This document shows positions 1 to 7,685 of a stretch of DNA of 64,000 nt, piece by piece; position 1 is the stretch's first letter, and each line of letters begins with the position of its first letter. The stretch is from Aldehydirespirator sp965204415 (GTDB lineage: Bacteria > Actinomycetota > Acidimicrobiia > Acidimicrobiales > Aldehydirespiratoraceae): the NCBI GenBank assembly GCA_965204415.1, contig CBDBEL010000001.1, positions 310,001 to 374,000 on the forward strand. The letters run 5' to 3'. The notes beneath the pieces are model-generated. The model was not told the DNA's origin and ran no database searches. It was given only the letters and a program-made list of their open reading frames with translations. The position numbers were made by a program, and so were the translations under genes.

Positions 1-150
1 CACCTCGGCGGGCGCCCGGAGCTGGCGCTTGCGCTTGGGCGACTTCTTCTCGAGGATGTGGTTCTTGTTGATCCGGCGGCGCCGCAGCTTGCCGGAGCCG
101 GTACGCCGGAAGCGCTTGGCCGCACCCCGGTGCGTCTTCATCTTGGGCAT
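1..150 (-). CDS. rpmI: Ribosomal protein L35, partial (3' end outside window)
   Basis: This gene encodes large-subunit ribosomal protein L35. The 50 residues visible begin MPKMKTHRGAAKRF and continue with the basic KLRRRRINKNH and KKSPKRKR stretches typical of the family, whose usual length is about 64 residues. The frame is still open at base 1, so roughly the last 14 codons and presumably rplT lie outside. It sits 77 nt downstream of infC on the same strand, the standard infC-rpmI-rplT operon, where expression is normally controlled from the infC leader. Confidence 0.95.
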   Translation of the reverse strand, partial: MPKMKTHRGAAKRFRRTGSGKLRRRRINKNHILEKKSPKRKRQLRAPAEV

Positions 151-227
151 GGCTGGCTCTCGATCCTGTTCGTGGCTGACTTGCGGTTGGGTGCTCGCTG
201 CGGTTCGCGTGCGAGGCGGTGATGGTC

Positions 228-830
228 TCAGTCGGCTGCGCCGGGCTGGGGTGGCTCGGAGGCTGCCATTGCGGCCTCGGCTTCCAGCCTACGGCGGTGC
301 CGGGCCTGAGCCTGCTTGTCAGGAGCGAGCACCATCACCATGTTGCGTCCGTCCTGGCGGGGCTGGAACTCCACCTTGCCGACGTGCTCCACGGTCGCAG
401 CCACATCGTCGAGGATCTTCTTCCCCAGTTCGGGATGCTGGACCTCCCTGCCCCGGAACATGATCGTGACCTTGACCTTGTTGCCCTCGCCCAGGAACTT
501 CTCGACCCTGCGAGTCTTGGTGTCGAAATCGCCCCGGCCGATCTTGGGCCGGTACTTCATCTCCTTGACCATCACGCTGGACGACTTGCGGCGAGACTCC
601 TTGGCCCGCTGGGCCGCCTCGTACTTGAACTTGCCGTAGTCCATGATGCGGCAGACGGGCGGGTTGGCCGACTCTGCGACCTCGACAAGGTCGCGTCCCG
701 CGGCCCGGGCCAGATTCAGCGCCTCCTGAAGCGTCCTTATGCCGATCTGCTGACCGTCCTCGCCGACGAGGCGCACCTCGGGGGCTCGGATCTGGTCGTT
801 GATGTTGGGCTCTTCGCCTGGCGGTGCTAT
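228..830 (-). CDS. infC: Translation initiation factor IF-3, probable AUA start
   Basis: IF-3 binds the 30S subunit and proofreads the start codon and initiator tRNA. The 200-residue reading has the N-terminal INDQIRAPEVRL (about residues 10-21), MDYGKFKYE (63-71), an Arg/Lys linker and the C-domain KVTIMFRGRE (about 120-129), all diagnostic. The frame contains no ATG or GTG early enough: the first GTG (776) lies inside the conserved IRAPEV-R-L block and would delete conserved residues. Upstream, the frame is closed by TGA at 839-837, and between these an AGGAG lies 9 nt before ATA (830-828). Non-canonical AUU or AUC starts are known for infC in other bacteria and underlie its autoregulation, so I place the start at this ATA. 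ACG at 836 is the alternative but is only 3 nt from the AGGAG. Confidence 0.9.
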   Translation of the reverse strand: MAPPGEEPNINDQIRAPEVRLVGEDGQQIGIRTLQEALNLARAAGRDLVEVAESANPPVCRIMDYGKFKYEAAQRAKESRRKSSSVMVKEMKYRPKIGRGDFDTKTRRVEKFLGEGNKVKVTIMFRGREVQHPELGKKILDDVAATVEHVGKVEFQPRQDGRNMVMVLAPDKQAQARHRRRLEAEAAMAASEPPQPGAAD

Positions 831-988
831 CGCCGTTCACTCCTCGTGAGCACGGAACCTCCGTATTCGGGCGGAACGCCCCGGCCGCGGCCGGGGCGCT
901 GGTCCGCTGGATTGACCCCGGTAGGGTAGCAGCCGGTCGCGGCAAGCGACCACGCCCGCTCGCGAGCCGCCAAGCTGGAGGTGTTCTG
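831..988. promoter_or_regulatory. Divergent infC / DUF1844 intergenic region with a 22-bp perfect palindrome
   Basis: This 158-nt gap holds the 5' leader of infC (minus) and the promoter and RBS of the DUF1844 gene (plus; GGAGG at about 977-981). Bases 877-898 form a perfect 22-bp GC palindrome. On the infC transcript it would fold into a very stable hairpin ending about 46 nt before the proposed ATA start. It is followed by only two U residues, so it is not a convincing intrinsic terminator; it may be a leader structure or a protein-binding site. No clear -35/-10 pair is recognisable. Confidence 0.5.
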
Positions 989-1489
989 ATGAGCACGCTG
1001 TGGACACCCGGAGGCGAGGTGCCGGTCAGCGACCGACCGTCCGACGCCGGTCCCACCAGCACCGCAGGAGCTTCCGACCCGTCGACGCCCGAGGGCTTCG
1101 ATCTCGACAGCCTCTCGCCCGAGGAGCGCGAGCAGGCCGAGCAGTACATCCGGGAGCTGGCCGAATCCCGGGAGCGGCTCAGGTCCGTGCCCGCGTCGGT
1201 AGTGGTGGCCAACCACGCCATGGGCCTCTACGAGCTGGCCGCCCTCCACCTGGCCAGCCAGCCGCCGAACTTCACCGAGGCGACGGTGGCCATCGACGCC
1301 CTGGGCGCGCTGCTCGACGGGATGCAGGGCCGGCTCGGCGAACCCGAGGCCACCCTGCGCGAGGCCATGTCGCAAATCCGAATGGCCTTCGTGCAGCTCA
1401 AGAACCGCCCCCAAGACCCGGCCGCCACGGCCGACGGCGGATCCGGCAACGACGACGCACCCGCCGACGCCGACGGGGTAGACGACTAA
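989..1489 (+). CDS. DUF1844 family protein
   Basis: This is a 166-residue soluble acidic protein. The central part (about residues 70-145, including VVANHAMGLYELAALHL, AIDALGALLDGM and MSQIRMAFVQL) matches the DUF1844 pattern as I recall it; the N-terminus is low-complexity Asp/Pro/Ser and the C-terminus a short Asp/Ala tail. The start is ATG 989, preceded by GGAGG at 7-8 nt; the upstream open frame back to 824 is only leader. In Actinobacteria DUF1844 genes are commonly adjacent to and divergent from infC, as here. Function is unknown; the position suggests a link to translation. Confidence 0.8.
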   Translation: MSTLWTPGGEVPVSDRPSDAGPTSTAGASDPSTPEGFDLDSLSPEEREQAEQYIRELAESRERLRSVPASVVVANHAMGLYELAALHLASQPPNFTEATVAIDALGALLDGMQGRLGEPEATLREAMSQIRMAFVQLKNRPQDPAATADGGSGNDDAPADADGVDD

Positions 1490-1514
1490 CGCACCGCAGG
1501 ATTCAGCCCGGCCG

Positions 1515-2930
1515 TCAGACGAGGTTGACCAGCGGATATTCACTCGTCGGTGGCCGGTTGTCCGATTGACGCCCTGACCGCGAGGATCTGACCCCGTCGC
1601 CAGTGGCTTCCGGCAACGCTTGGCGAGCACCTGCTGGTCGCGAGGGTCCCGCTCGTGCCTGGGCCGACTTCGTCCGGCCTGCGGCGCTGCGATCGGCCGT
1701 GCTTCGAGGCGTGTAGCCGGGCACCGTCGGCGGATCGGGGGCGCGGGCCGGGCCGTGGCGGATCCGGTCAGGGGGTTCGATGGTGTAGAGGCCACGCCCG
1801 TCCGGAACGACCCGCCAACCGTGGCGGTGGACGTTGCGGTGGCATTCCCAGCACAGCAGCATCAAGTTGTCAATGTCGGTGGGCCCGCCCTGCGACAGCG
1901 GATCGATGTGGTGGCCGTCACACAGTCCGTGATGGGCGCCACAGCCGCCGCAGGCCCCGTAGAGCGCTATCAGAGCGGCCTTCTGAGCCTCGGTGACGCT
2001 GCTCGTGGCATGGCCCTGCCACAGCGGGATGCCCTTGCTGCTGAACACCGCACCGCGGTACCTGGCATTGCACATGTGCTCTTCGAAGACGCTCTGCGGG
2101 ATGGTGCCGCCGCCGACGACCTCCGCGAAGGCCTTGTCACCCTCTGCGGTGAGATGCTGCACAATGGTGACGTCGGCTGCCACGCCGCCCCGGCCGACGC
2201 TGGCCTTGCCGGGGCTGCCGGCAGTGAGAGTCTCGAGCGCGTCGGCAAGGCGCTGAGGCAGACTCCGCTGCTCGGTGCCGGAGGTGTTGACGTCGTATCG
2301 GCGCAGCCGCTCGGCTTCCTTGCGCAGCCGCCTTTGCAGCTTGGCGCCGGTGACCGGGTCCAGTTCGCCGCGCAGGTGCATCATGCCGTCGTTGTCGTCG
2401 TGCCAGAAGCTCAGCCGCCGCCGTGCCCGCTGCCGTCGGTAGGTGTCCTCGCCATCGTCCTCCTGACGCTCGGCTGCCCACCGGCTGGCCTCTCGCGCAA
2501 ACTGCTCCGGAGACAGCTCGGCGGCCTTCTCCAACAGGCCGTCGTCGCCGCGGACCTGCTCGGCGCTGGTCTTCTCGCAGGCCTGGACGAGCTTCCTTGC
2601 ATTCGCCGACGACACCCGCCCGTCCTCCACCGCCTTCTGCACCTCCGGCAAGGTCGCCAGGCGCTGCGCCGTCTTGACCTGTCCGGCGGCCTCGCCGCGC
2701 GACAACCCCGCGGTCTGCGCCAGCACTCCGGTTCCACCGTCGCCGTGGCTCTCGCGCACCGCCAGCACTGAAGCACTGTCGGTCTGGAAGGCGTCAAGCT
2801 TGCCGCGCAGTGCCTTGGTGGCCGCCAACCCCCGCCGCAGCTCCGCGCAGGAGACCTGCCCATCGCGGGTCAGCGCCACCATCTCAGTGAGCGCTTCGTC
2901 GGCCCGCCGGATCGCCTCATCCATCGACAT
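1515..2930 (-). CDS. DUF222 / HNH endonuclease domain protein
   Basis: The 471-residue product has an N-terminal helical DUF222 region (about residues 1-250, with KALRGKLDAFQ and LSRGEAAGQVKTAQRLATLP) and a C-terminal HNH nuclease fold with a zinc ribbon: CGGCG near residue 328, LCDGHHIDPLSQGG near 336-350 and CWECHRNVH near 360-368. A low-complexity Pro/Arg/Ala tail of about 90 residues follows. These proteins are multicopy in many Actinobacteria; their biological role is not established. I chose ATG 2930 because TTGACA (2961-2966) and CATGAT (2937-2942) with an 18-nt spacer lie immediately upstream, positioned for a leaderless transcript; a TTG at 2966 lies inside that -35 box. Convergent with the DUF1844 gene. 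Confidence 0.8.
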   Translation of the reverse strand: MSMDEAIRRADEALTEMVALTRDGQVSCAELRRGLAATKALRGKLDAFQTDSASVLAVRESHGDGGTGVLAQTAGLSRGEAAGQVKTAQRLATLPEVQKAVEDGRVSSANARKLVQACEKTSAEQVRGDDGLLEKAAELSPEQFAREASRWAAERQEDDGEDTYRRQRARRRLSFWHDDNDGMMHLRGELDPVTGAKLQRRLRKEAERLRRYDVNTSGTEQRSLPQRLADALETLTAGSPGKASVGRGGVAADVTIVQHLTAEGDKAFAEVVGGGTIPQSVFEEHMCNARYRGAVFSSKGIPLWQGHATSSVTEAQKAALIALYGACGGCGAHHGLCDGHHIDPLSQGGPTDIDNLMLLCWECHRNVHRHGWRVVPDGRGLYTIEPPDRIRHGPARAPDPPTVPGYTPRSTADRSAAGRTKSAQARAGPSRPAGARQALPEATGDGVRSSRSGRQSDNRPPTSEYPLVNLV

Positions 2931-3025
2931 GTGAACATCATGCCATAGGGGTGTGACATCTGTCAAGTATTTTCAATAGGTTTAAAGCATTTTAAATGCT
3001 GTAGACAGGTGTTAGCCTGCTTCGT
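2931..3025. promoter_or_regulatory. AT-rich divergent promoter region with inverted repeat
   Basis: This gap is strikingly AT-rich against its surroundings. On the minus strand TTGACA (2961-2966) and CATGAT (2937-2942) serve the HNH gene. On the plus strand TTTAAA (2991-2996) and TAGCCT (3013-3018) could serve the SbcD-like gene, with the start codon only 7 nt after the -10. An inverted repeat with 7-bp arms and one central base (AGCATTT-T-AAATGCT, 2986-3000) covers the plus-strand -35, so it could be an operator. Confidence 0.55.
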
Positions 3026-4042
3026 ATGGCCCCCGCGACACGATTCAGCCATGTCTCAGGCGACCGCTACAGTCCGAACGTGGTCAAGTTCGTGCACACC
3101 GCCGACTGGCAACTCGGCCGAGCCCCTCTCTACCTGAGCGACGACGCCCGAGCCCGCTTCCGGGCCGCCCGCATCGACGTGATCGAGACCATTGGGAAGC
3201 TCGCTCTGCGGGAACAATGCGACTTCGTCGTGGTGAGCGGCGACGTGTTCGAGTCGAACAACGTGACCCGACAGGTGCTGGTGCGGGCACTCGAGAAGAT
3301 GGGGGCCACCCCGAAGGTCGACTTCTACCTGCTGCCCGGCAACCACGACCCGCTCGACGCGTCCTCGATACTCCAATCCCAGACGTTCAGGGCACACCGG
3401 CCCAGCAACGTCACCGTGCTGGACGGAAGCGACCCAGTGCGGGCGGCACCCGGCGTGGAACTCGTGGCCTCGCCCTGGCCCAACAAGCGTCCGCTGAGCG
3501 ACTTGGTGGATGACGCCTGCAAGGGGCTCGAACCGTGCGGGACGCTCCGTATCGTCGTCGGGCACGGCGTCGTGGACACGATGTCGCCCAGCACCAGCAG
3601 TCCGGCGCTCATCTCTCTCCGGCTTCTGGAAGAAAGGATCGAGTCCGGCATCGTCCACTACGCGGCCCTCGGTGACCGCCACTCGAAGACCGAGGTGGGC
3701 AGCACTGGTCGGGTGTGGTACTCGGGCGCACCCGAACCCACCGACTTCGACGAGATCGCGCCCGGCAACGTGTTGGTCGTGAGCCTCGACCGGGACGACG
3801 TGAGTGTCGATGCCCGGCGCGTGAGCGCCTGGCGTTTCGAGCGCACCGACCGGGAACTGGGCACCGACGCCGACATCGACGCTCTCGAAAATTGGTTGAA
3901 GGGCCTGGACAGCAAGGACATATCGGCAACGCCACCACGGTCCGCCTGCCGAGCGAGCCATAATCAGAATTCTTGTTGCATTTGGATATACCTAAGGTAT
4001 CTTGTGCTGCATGTCGCAGCCGTGTGGATCTCAAGGCTCTAG
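3026..4042 (+). pseudogene. SbcD/Mre11-like nuclease, 3' end lost
   Basis: The first ~300 residues are a calcineurin-like nuclease of the SbcD/YhaO type: HTADWQLG, VVSGDVFE, LPGNHDP, VVGHGV and ALGDRHSK supply the metal-binding Asp, His and Asn residues. Family members are usually 380-420 residues with a C-terminal capping domain. Here, after ENWLKGLDSKD (about 3910), the expected continuation is found in another frame (NATTVRLPSEP, ending 3963), and the original frame runs into AT-rich unrelated sequence. I read this as a frameshift plus truncation. No sbcC-like ATPase partner is nearby. The true start may be GTG 3080, directly before KFVHTADW. Confidence 0.6.
3988..4000. promoter_or_regulatory. 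Palindromic operator over the -10 of a PIN toxin-antitoxin pair
   Basis: ATACCT-A-AGGTAT is a perfect 6-bp inverted repeat around one base. It overlaps the probable -10 (TATCTT, 3998-4003), with TTGCAT (3976-3981) as a possible -35, and the antitoxin ATG (4011) follows 7 nt after the -10. This is the usual geometry for autorepression of a type II toxin-antitoxin operon. Confidence 0.5.
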
Positions 4043-4298
4043 AGGTGACCGGATCGCTTCCGGACCGCGGCCCCATTCTGCCCAGGCCGACCCAGGCCTC
4101 GATGAGGTCAGCAACCGCCAGGAGGACTGGACGTGGCTGGAGATCTCCGAGGAGGAGCGCGAGGCGCTCCTGAAGGAAACAGACATCTACCTCGCCGAGC
4201 GGGCCGAGAAGCTGGGTGAGCCCGCGGCCGAGCACTTCGCCAACGCCCAGGCGCTCGTGGATCGTCTCAACGGCGCGCTAGGCGACGGAAGTCCATGA
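4011..4298 (+). CDS. Putative antitoxin of a PIN-domain module
   Basis: This is a 95-residue protein with a disordered N-terminus (residues 1-40, Ser/Gly/Pro-rich) and an acidic helical C-terminal half (EISEEEREALLKETD, LAERAEKL). I recognise no DNA-binding family. Its role is inferred from context: it precedes a PIN-domain gene with an ATGA overlap and follows a palindromic operator. The start ATG 4011 sits one or two bases from the predicted transcription start, so the mRNA is probably leaderless. It begins immediately after the truncated SbcD-like gene, suggesting that this module arrived at the breakpoint. Confidence 0.55.
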   Translation: MSQPCGSQGSRGDRIASGPRPHSAQADPGLDEVSNRQEDWTWLEISEEEREALLKETDIYLAERAEKLGEPAAEHFANAQALVDRLNGALGDGSP

Positions 4299-4696
4299 AG
4301 CGCCTGTTCCTCGACTCAGGAGCAGTCGACCGGCTCGCGCGCGGGAACCTCCACTCCGACGCGAACATCAAGCGCCTGAGGGACGCAGGTTACTGGCCTC
4401 CCCACCTTCACACGGTCGTGCTCGCCGAATGTGTGTCGGGACGGCAGCGCGACGATGCGCCTGTCAACCGCTTCATCAAGACCTGCAAGCTGGTGGAGGA
4501 ACTTCCCAAGAGATTCACTCGACGAGCTGGCGAACTGCGCACCCAGACAAGGAAGGGGTCCGTCGTGGACGCGCTCCTGGTCGCCATGGCTGAACACGGC
4601 GGGGCGGTGCTGACCGACGACTCCGAAGACCTTCAGGCGCTCGCGTCGCACGCGAGAGGAGCGACGGTCGTGTCCTCCAAGCCCAGCAAGCGGTGA
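4295..4696 (+). CDS. PIN-domain ribonuclease toxin (VapC-like)
   Basis: The 133-residue protein has the PIN-fold pattern: an N-terminal acidic motif LFLDSGAVDRLA, a middle ECVSG segment, VDALLVAMAEHGGAVLTDDSEDL with the conserved acidic residues, and a C-terminal VVSS strand. PIN toxins are Mg-dependent RNases that cleave tRNA or rRNA. Length is normal for the family (about 130). Its ATG overlaps the antitoxin stop (ATGA at 4295-4298), so translation is coupled. Confidence 0.8.
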   Translation: MKRLFLDSGAVDRLARGNLHSDANIKRLRDAGYWPPHLHTVVLAECVSGRQRDDAPVNRFIKTCKLVEELPKRFTRRAGELRTQTRKGSVVDALLVAMAEHGGAVLTDDSEDLQALASHARGATVVSSKPSKR

Positions 4697-4730
4697 CAGA
4701 CGGCCTAAACGGCTACGGAGGCAGCGCCGG

Positions 4731-4958
4731 TCAAGCCGATCGCTTCCTCAGGGCACCGGCGATCGACGCCCCGACCACTACCCCGATGGCCGCTCCGACG
4801 GCCGCCCCCACGCCCGGATCCCCGAATATGGCACCCACACCGGCACCGCCACCCGCACCCACGCCGATCGCGGACCCGAGCCATCCATAGTGCCTTGAGG
4901 CCCCACAGCCGTCGGGGGCGTCGGCTGTTGCACCGCCGGTGTCAGACGCATCGCTCAC
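4731..4958 (-). CDS. Small glycine-zipper membrane protein
   Basis: This is a 75-residue protein with a polar N-terminus (residues 1-25), then about 45 residues of Gly/Ala/Val with repeated GxxxG spacing (GVGAGGGAGVGAIFG, AAVGAAIGVVVGA), ending in LRKRSA. It looks like one or two tight transmembrane helices of the glycine-zipper kind. The GTG start at 4958 has AGGAGG 6-7 nt upstream and lies 12 nt after hisG, so it is probably co-transcribed with hisG. Function unknown. Confidence 0.6.
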   Translation of the reverse strand: MSDASDTGGATADAPDGCGASRHYGWLGSAIGVGAGGGAGVGAIFGDPGVGAAVGAAIGVVVGASIAGALRKRSA

Positions 4959-4970
4959 GGCGGACTCCTC

Positions 4971-5846
4971 CTACGGGACGATCTTGGAGATCGGCATCTC
5001 GACGATGTCGGTGGCCCCCAGGTCGCGTAGCGCCGGGATCAGGATGTTGATCTCGCTGCGGGGCACGACCGTCTCGACCGCGTAGCCCGCGCCCTGGAAC
5101 AGCTCGTTGACGGTGGGGGCCTTCATGGCCGGCAGGATCTCGATCACAGCGTCGAGTGCCTCCGCGCCCACGTTGAGCTTCACCAGCACCTTTCCCCTGG
5201 CCTCCAGCACGCCCTGGAGCAGCGTGAAGATCTGGCCCATGGCGTGGCGCTTGCCGGCGTCGTCCGCGGCCGCGGGGTTGGCGATCAACTCGGTGTAGGA
5301 GGTCAGCAGGGTGTCGATGATGCGCAGGCCCGCAGCCCGCAGGGCCCGGCCCGTCTCGGTGATCTCGACCACCGCGTCCACGATGTCGGGCACCTTGGCC
5401 TCGGTGGCGCCGTAGCTCAGCGCGATCTGGGCCTCTATGCCGGCACTCTCGAAGAACCGCCGGGTCAACCCCGGGTACTCGGTCGACACTCGAACGCCTT
5501 GGGGCAGGTCGGCGACGCGCCGGTAGGGCGAGTCTCCGGCCACGGCCAGCACCACCCGGATCGGCAGCGACGTCGCCTTGGAGTACCGCAGCTCGCCGAG
5601 CGAGACCACCTCGCTGCCGGTCTCCTCCACCCAGTCCCGGCCGGTGATCCCAATGTCGAATAGGCCGTCGTCGATGTAGACGGGTATCTCCTGGGGCCTC
5701 AGGATCCTCACGTCGCTGATGCGGGGATCGGCGATCGAGGCGCTGTAGGCCACGTCCGAGGATCGCCGCACGGGCAGGTCGGCGGCCTCGAACAGCTCGA
5801 GAGTGGCCTTCTCGAGCGATCCCTTGGGTAGAACGAGCTTGAGCAT
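4971..5846 (-). CDS. hisG: ATP phosphoribosyltransferase, long form
   Basis: HisG condenses ATP and PRPP in the first step of histidine biosynthesis. The 291-residue length and a C-terminal domain from about residue 210 (VKLNVGAEALDAVIEILPAM and following) mark the long form, which carries the ACT-like histidine-feedback domain and does not need HisZ. The N-terminal LVLPKGSLEK, DIGITGRDW (about 64-72) and VVEITETGRALR near the PRPP loop are diagnostic. ATG 5846 has GAGGAA upstream; a longer open frame to 5912 has no RBS. Other his genes are not in the window. Confidence 0.95.
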   Translation of the reverse strand: MLKLVLPKGSLEKATLELFEAADLPVRRSSDVAYSASIADPRISDVRILRPQEIPVYIDDGLFDIGITGRDWVEETGSEVVSLGELRYSKATSLPIRVVLAVAGDSPYRRVADLPQGVRVSTEYPGLTRRFFESAGIEAQIALSYGATEAKVPDIVDAVVEITETGRALRAAGLRIIDTLLTSYTELIANPAAADDAGKRHAMGQIFTLLQGVLEARGKVLVKLNVGAEALDAVIEILPAMKAPTVNELFQGAGYAVETVVPRSEINILIPALRDLGATDIVEMPISKIVP

Positions 5847-5936
5847 CCGCGTTCCTCGGCCTGTGGCGACGGCGCTGAGGCTACCGGCGTGCAGCCCGAG
5901 CGCTGCCCGCAAGACCCGAGCCAGGTTCGGTCACGG

Positions 5937-6048
5937 CCACGTCGACGCGCACGTCGGGCGCGAGGCGTGCGACCCGGACGCTGCCTGGACGACCCGTCGA
6001 GCCCGGCCTCCGGCTCAGCTGATCGCCACGTCGACGCGCACGTCGGGC
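5937..6048. repeat. Duplicated ribD 3' end (direct repeat, 88-nt offset)
   Basis: The last codons of ribD (the segment encoding PDVRVDVAIS, 6025-6048 and flanks) recur almost unchanged at 5937-5960, in the gap before hisG, where another frame reads LAPDVRVDVAVTEPG. The two copies are 88 nt apart and match over roughly 34 of 36 bases. The second copy is outside the ribD frame, after its stop. It looks like a small tandem duplication or a relic of an older ribD 3' end. Confidence 0.7.
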
Positions 6049-7019
6049 CCGAGGCGCTCCACCGTGGTGATCGAGCCCCTCACTATGTCCTGTATGGACT
6101 CGGCCCCCGGTCCCGAGAGTATGGGCGCCCCGTCGTCGCCGCCGAAGAGAGCCGGCGCGAGGTACACGACGAAGCTGTCGACGAGCCCGGCCCGCACGAA
6201 CGCGCCCGCGGCCGCCGGACCTCCCTCGATCATGGCCTGAATGGCGCCGTCGGCGCCGAGACGGACCACCAGATCTTCGAGGGAGCCCTCCCATTGCAGG
6301 CATGGATGGATGCGAGCGCCTCTCGGAGCGGACCCGACCACCACCCGCCGGGGCTGGACCACCCCCGTGGGCTCGCGGCCGTCGCTCCAGACCCGTCCAC
6401 CGGGCGGGGTCCAATGACGGGCCGTGAGGCTGGGATCGTCGGCCCGCACCGTGCCCGCGCCCACGATCACCGCGTCGGAGACAGCCCGCAAGCGGTGAGC
6501 GTCGGTGCGGGCCTCCCGCGACGTGATCCACTGCGACGTGCCGTCGGGGGCCGCGGTGCGGCCGTCGACGCTGGCCGCGAGCTTGGCCACCATCCAGGGA
6601 CGGCCCGTGCGCCGGTGGTGCAGGTACGCCATAAGCTGGCGCTCGACCTCGGCCTGCCGCACCCCGACCTGCACTTTGACTCCCGCCGATTGCAGCCGGG
6701 CGACGCCCGCGCCCGACACCTGGGGGTCCGGGTCGAGCACCCCGATCACCACCCGGCGGACGCTGGCCTCGATGATCTCGTCGGTGCAGGGTCCGGTGCG
6801 GCCCTGATGATCGCAAGGCTCGAGCGTGGTGATGAGGGTGGCGCCCCTGGCCGCCGGGCCGGCCAAGGCCAGAGCATGGCGCTCGGCGTGGGGGCCGCCC
6901 GGCGGGCTGGTCGCCCCCGTGAAGGCGCTGCCGTCAGGGGCTATCACCACGCAACCGACCCACGGGTTGGGGCTGGTGAGGTGGCGCACCGCGGCAGCAG
7001 CCTCGATGGCTTTGTCCAT
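6015..7019 (-). CDS. ribD: Bifunctional riboflavin deaminase/reductase
   Basis: RibD deaminates and then reduces the pyrimidine intermediate of riboflavin synthesis. The N-terminal deaminase domain has TSPNPWVG (about 15-22), the zinc motif HAERHAL (44-50) and PCDHQGRTGPC (about 71-81). The reductase domain starts near residue 145 (KLAASVDGRTA, SREARTDAHRLRA, IEGGPAAAGAFV). Length 334 residues is slightly short for the family (about 360). I chose ATG 7019 because GGGAGG lies just upstream; an in-frame GTG at 7064 overlaps the stop of a 21-codon mini-ORF following mog and would add 15 residues. No ribE, ribA or ribH lies nearby, and no FMN riboswitch is visible. Confidence 0.93.
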   Translation of the reverse strand: MDKAIEAAAAVRHLTSPNPWVGCVVIAPDGSAFTGATSPPGGPHAERHALALAGPAARGATLITTLEPCDHQGRTGPCTDEIIEASVRRVVIGVLDPDPQVSGAGVARLQSAGVKVQVGVRQAEVERQLMAYLHHRRTGRPWMVAKLAASVDGRTAAPDGTSQWITSREARTDAHRLRAVSDAVIVGAGTVRADDPSLTARHWTPPGGRVWSDGREPTGVVQPRRVVVGSAPRGARIHPCLQWEGSLEDLVVRLGADGAIQAMIEGGPAAAGAFVRAGLVDSFVVYLAPALFGGDDGAPILSGPGAESIQDIVRGSITTVERLGPDVRVDVAIS

Positions 7020-7060
7020 GGCGCCCTCCCAACGGCCGCCCGCACGGCGCCTGGACGAAG

Positions 7061-7126
7061 TCACGTCGCGGGGCCTGGAGGCCGAGCGCCCGGCCGGGGC
7101 CACGGGCTCGGTCCGGGCCGGCTCAC
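7061..7126 (-). other. 21-codon mini-ORF bridging mog and ribD by two GTGA overlaps
   Basis: The mog stop overlaps a GTG (GTGA at 7123-7126) that opens a Pro/Arg-rich 21-codon frame (MSRPGPSPWPRPGARPPGPAT). Its stop in turn overlaps GTG 7064, which is in frame with ribD. This may be a coupling relay or chance, because in GC-rich DNA a stop TGA is often preceded by G. Unlike other junctions here it shows no sequence duplication. Confidence 0.3.
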
Positions 7127-7599
7127 CCGCCGTGGGGGTGAGGGTCGTAGTTGTCGACGAGCAGCCGCACGGCATGGCCAACCACGTCTATGACGGCACC
7201 GACCGTCTCCACGCAGCCTTTCGAGGATCCGGGCGTGTTCAGTACCAGCGCAGTGCCCAGCGTGCCGGCGACCGCTCGTGACAGGCGACCCAGAGGATTG
7301 ACCAGGCGCATGGCTTCGGCCAGGCCCGGCGCCTCGCGGTCGATCACAGCCCTGGTCCCCTCCGGGGTGGAGTCGCGGGGTCCGAACCCGGTGCCGCCGG
7401 TGGTGACGATCAGTCCGTGGAAGCCGTCGGCCAGCCGTCGCAGCTCGCCCGCCACCGAGTCGACGCCGTCGGCGACCACGGCTCGCTCGACCACATGCCA
7501 TCCCGCCCCGGTGAGGTATTCCTCCAGCGCCGAACCGCTGCGGTCCTCCCGGGTGCCTTGCACCACACCGTCGGACACGGTGAGCACCTTGGCGTCCAT
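7123..7599 (-). CDS. MogA/MoaB-family molybdopterin cofactor protein
   Basis: This 158-residue protein belongs to the family that adenylylates molybdopterin before metal insertion (MogA, MoaB). VLTVSDGVVQGTREDRSG at the N-terminus, TTGGTGFGPRDSTPEGT near residues 70-86 and LNTPGSSKG near 127-135 form the MPT-binding site. ATG 7599 has GGGAGACC upstream; the open frame continues further only through the hairpin repeats. No other molybdenum-cofactor genes are nearby, so mog versus moaB cannot be settled from context. Confidence 0.85.
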   Translation of the reverse strand: MDAKVLTVSDGVVQGTREDRSGSALEEYLTGAGWHVVERAVVADGVDSVAGELRRLADGFHGLIVTTGGTGFGPRDSTPEGTRAVIDREAPGLAEAMRLVNPLGRLSRAVAGTLGTALVLNTPGSSKGCVETVGAVIDVVGHAVRLLVDNYDPHPHGG

Positions 7600-7685
7600 A
7601 CCGGTCTCCCGGCTGCTGTTTCCATGGCTGTGTTCCACGGCTTCGACCCTACCCACGGCCCCTTCCTCGCGCCCCACCCGAAATG

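Noticed and set aside
228..776. infC starting at GTG 776
   Set aside because: It would remove the conserved INDQIRAPE segment that is clearly encoded upstream in the same frame.
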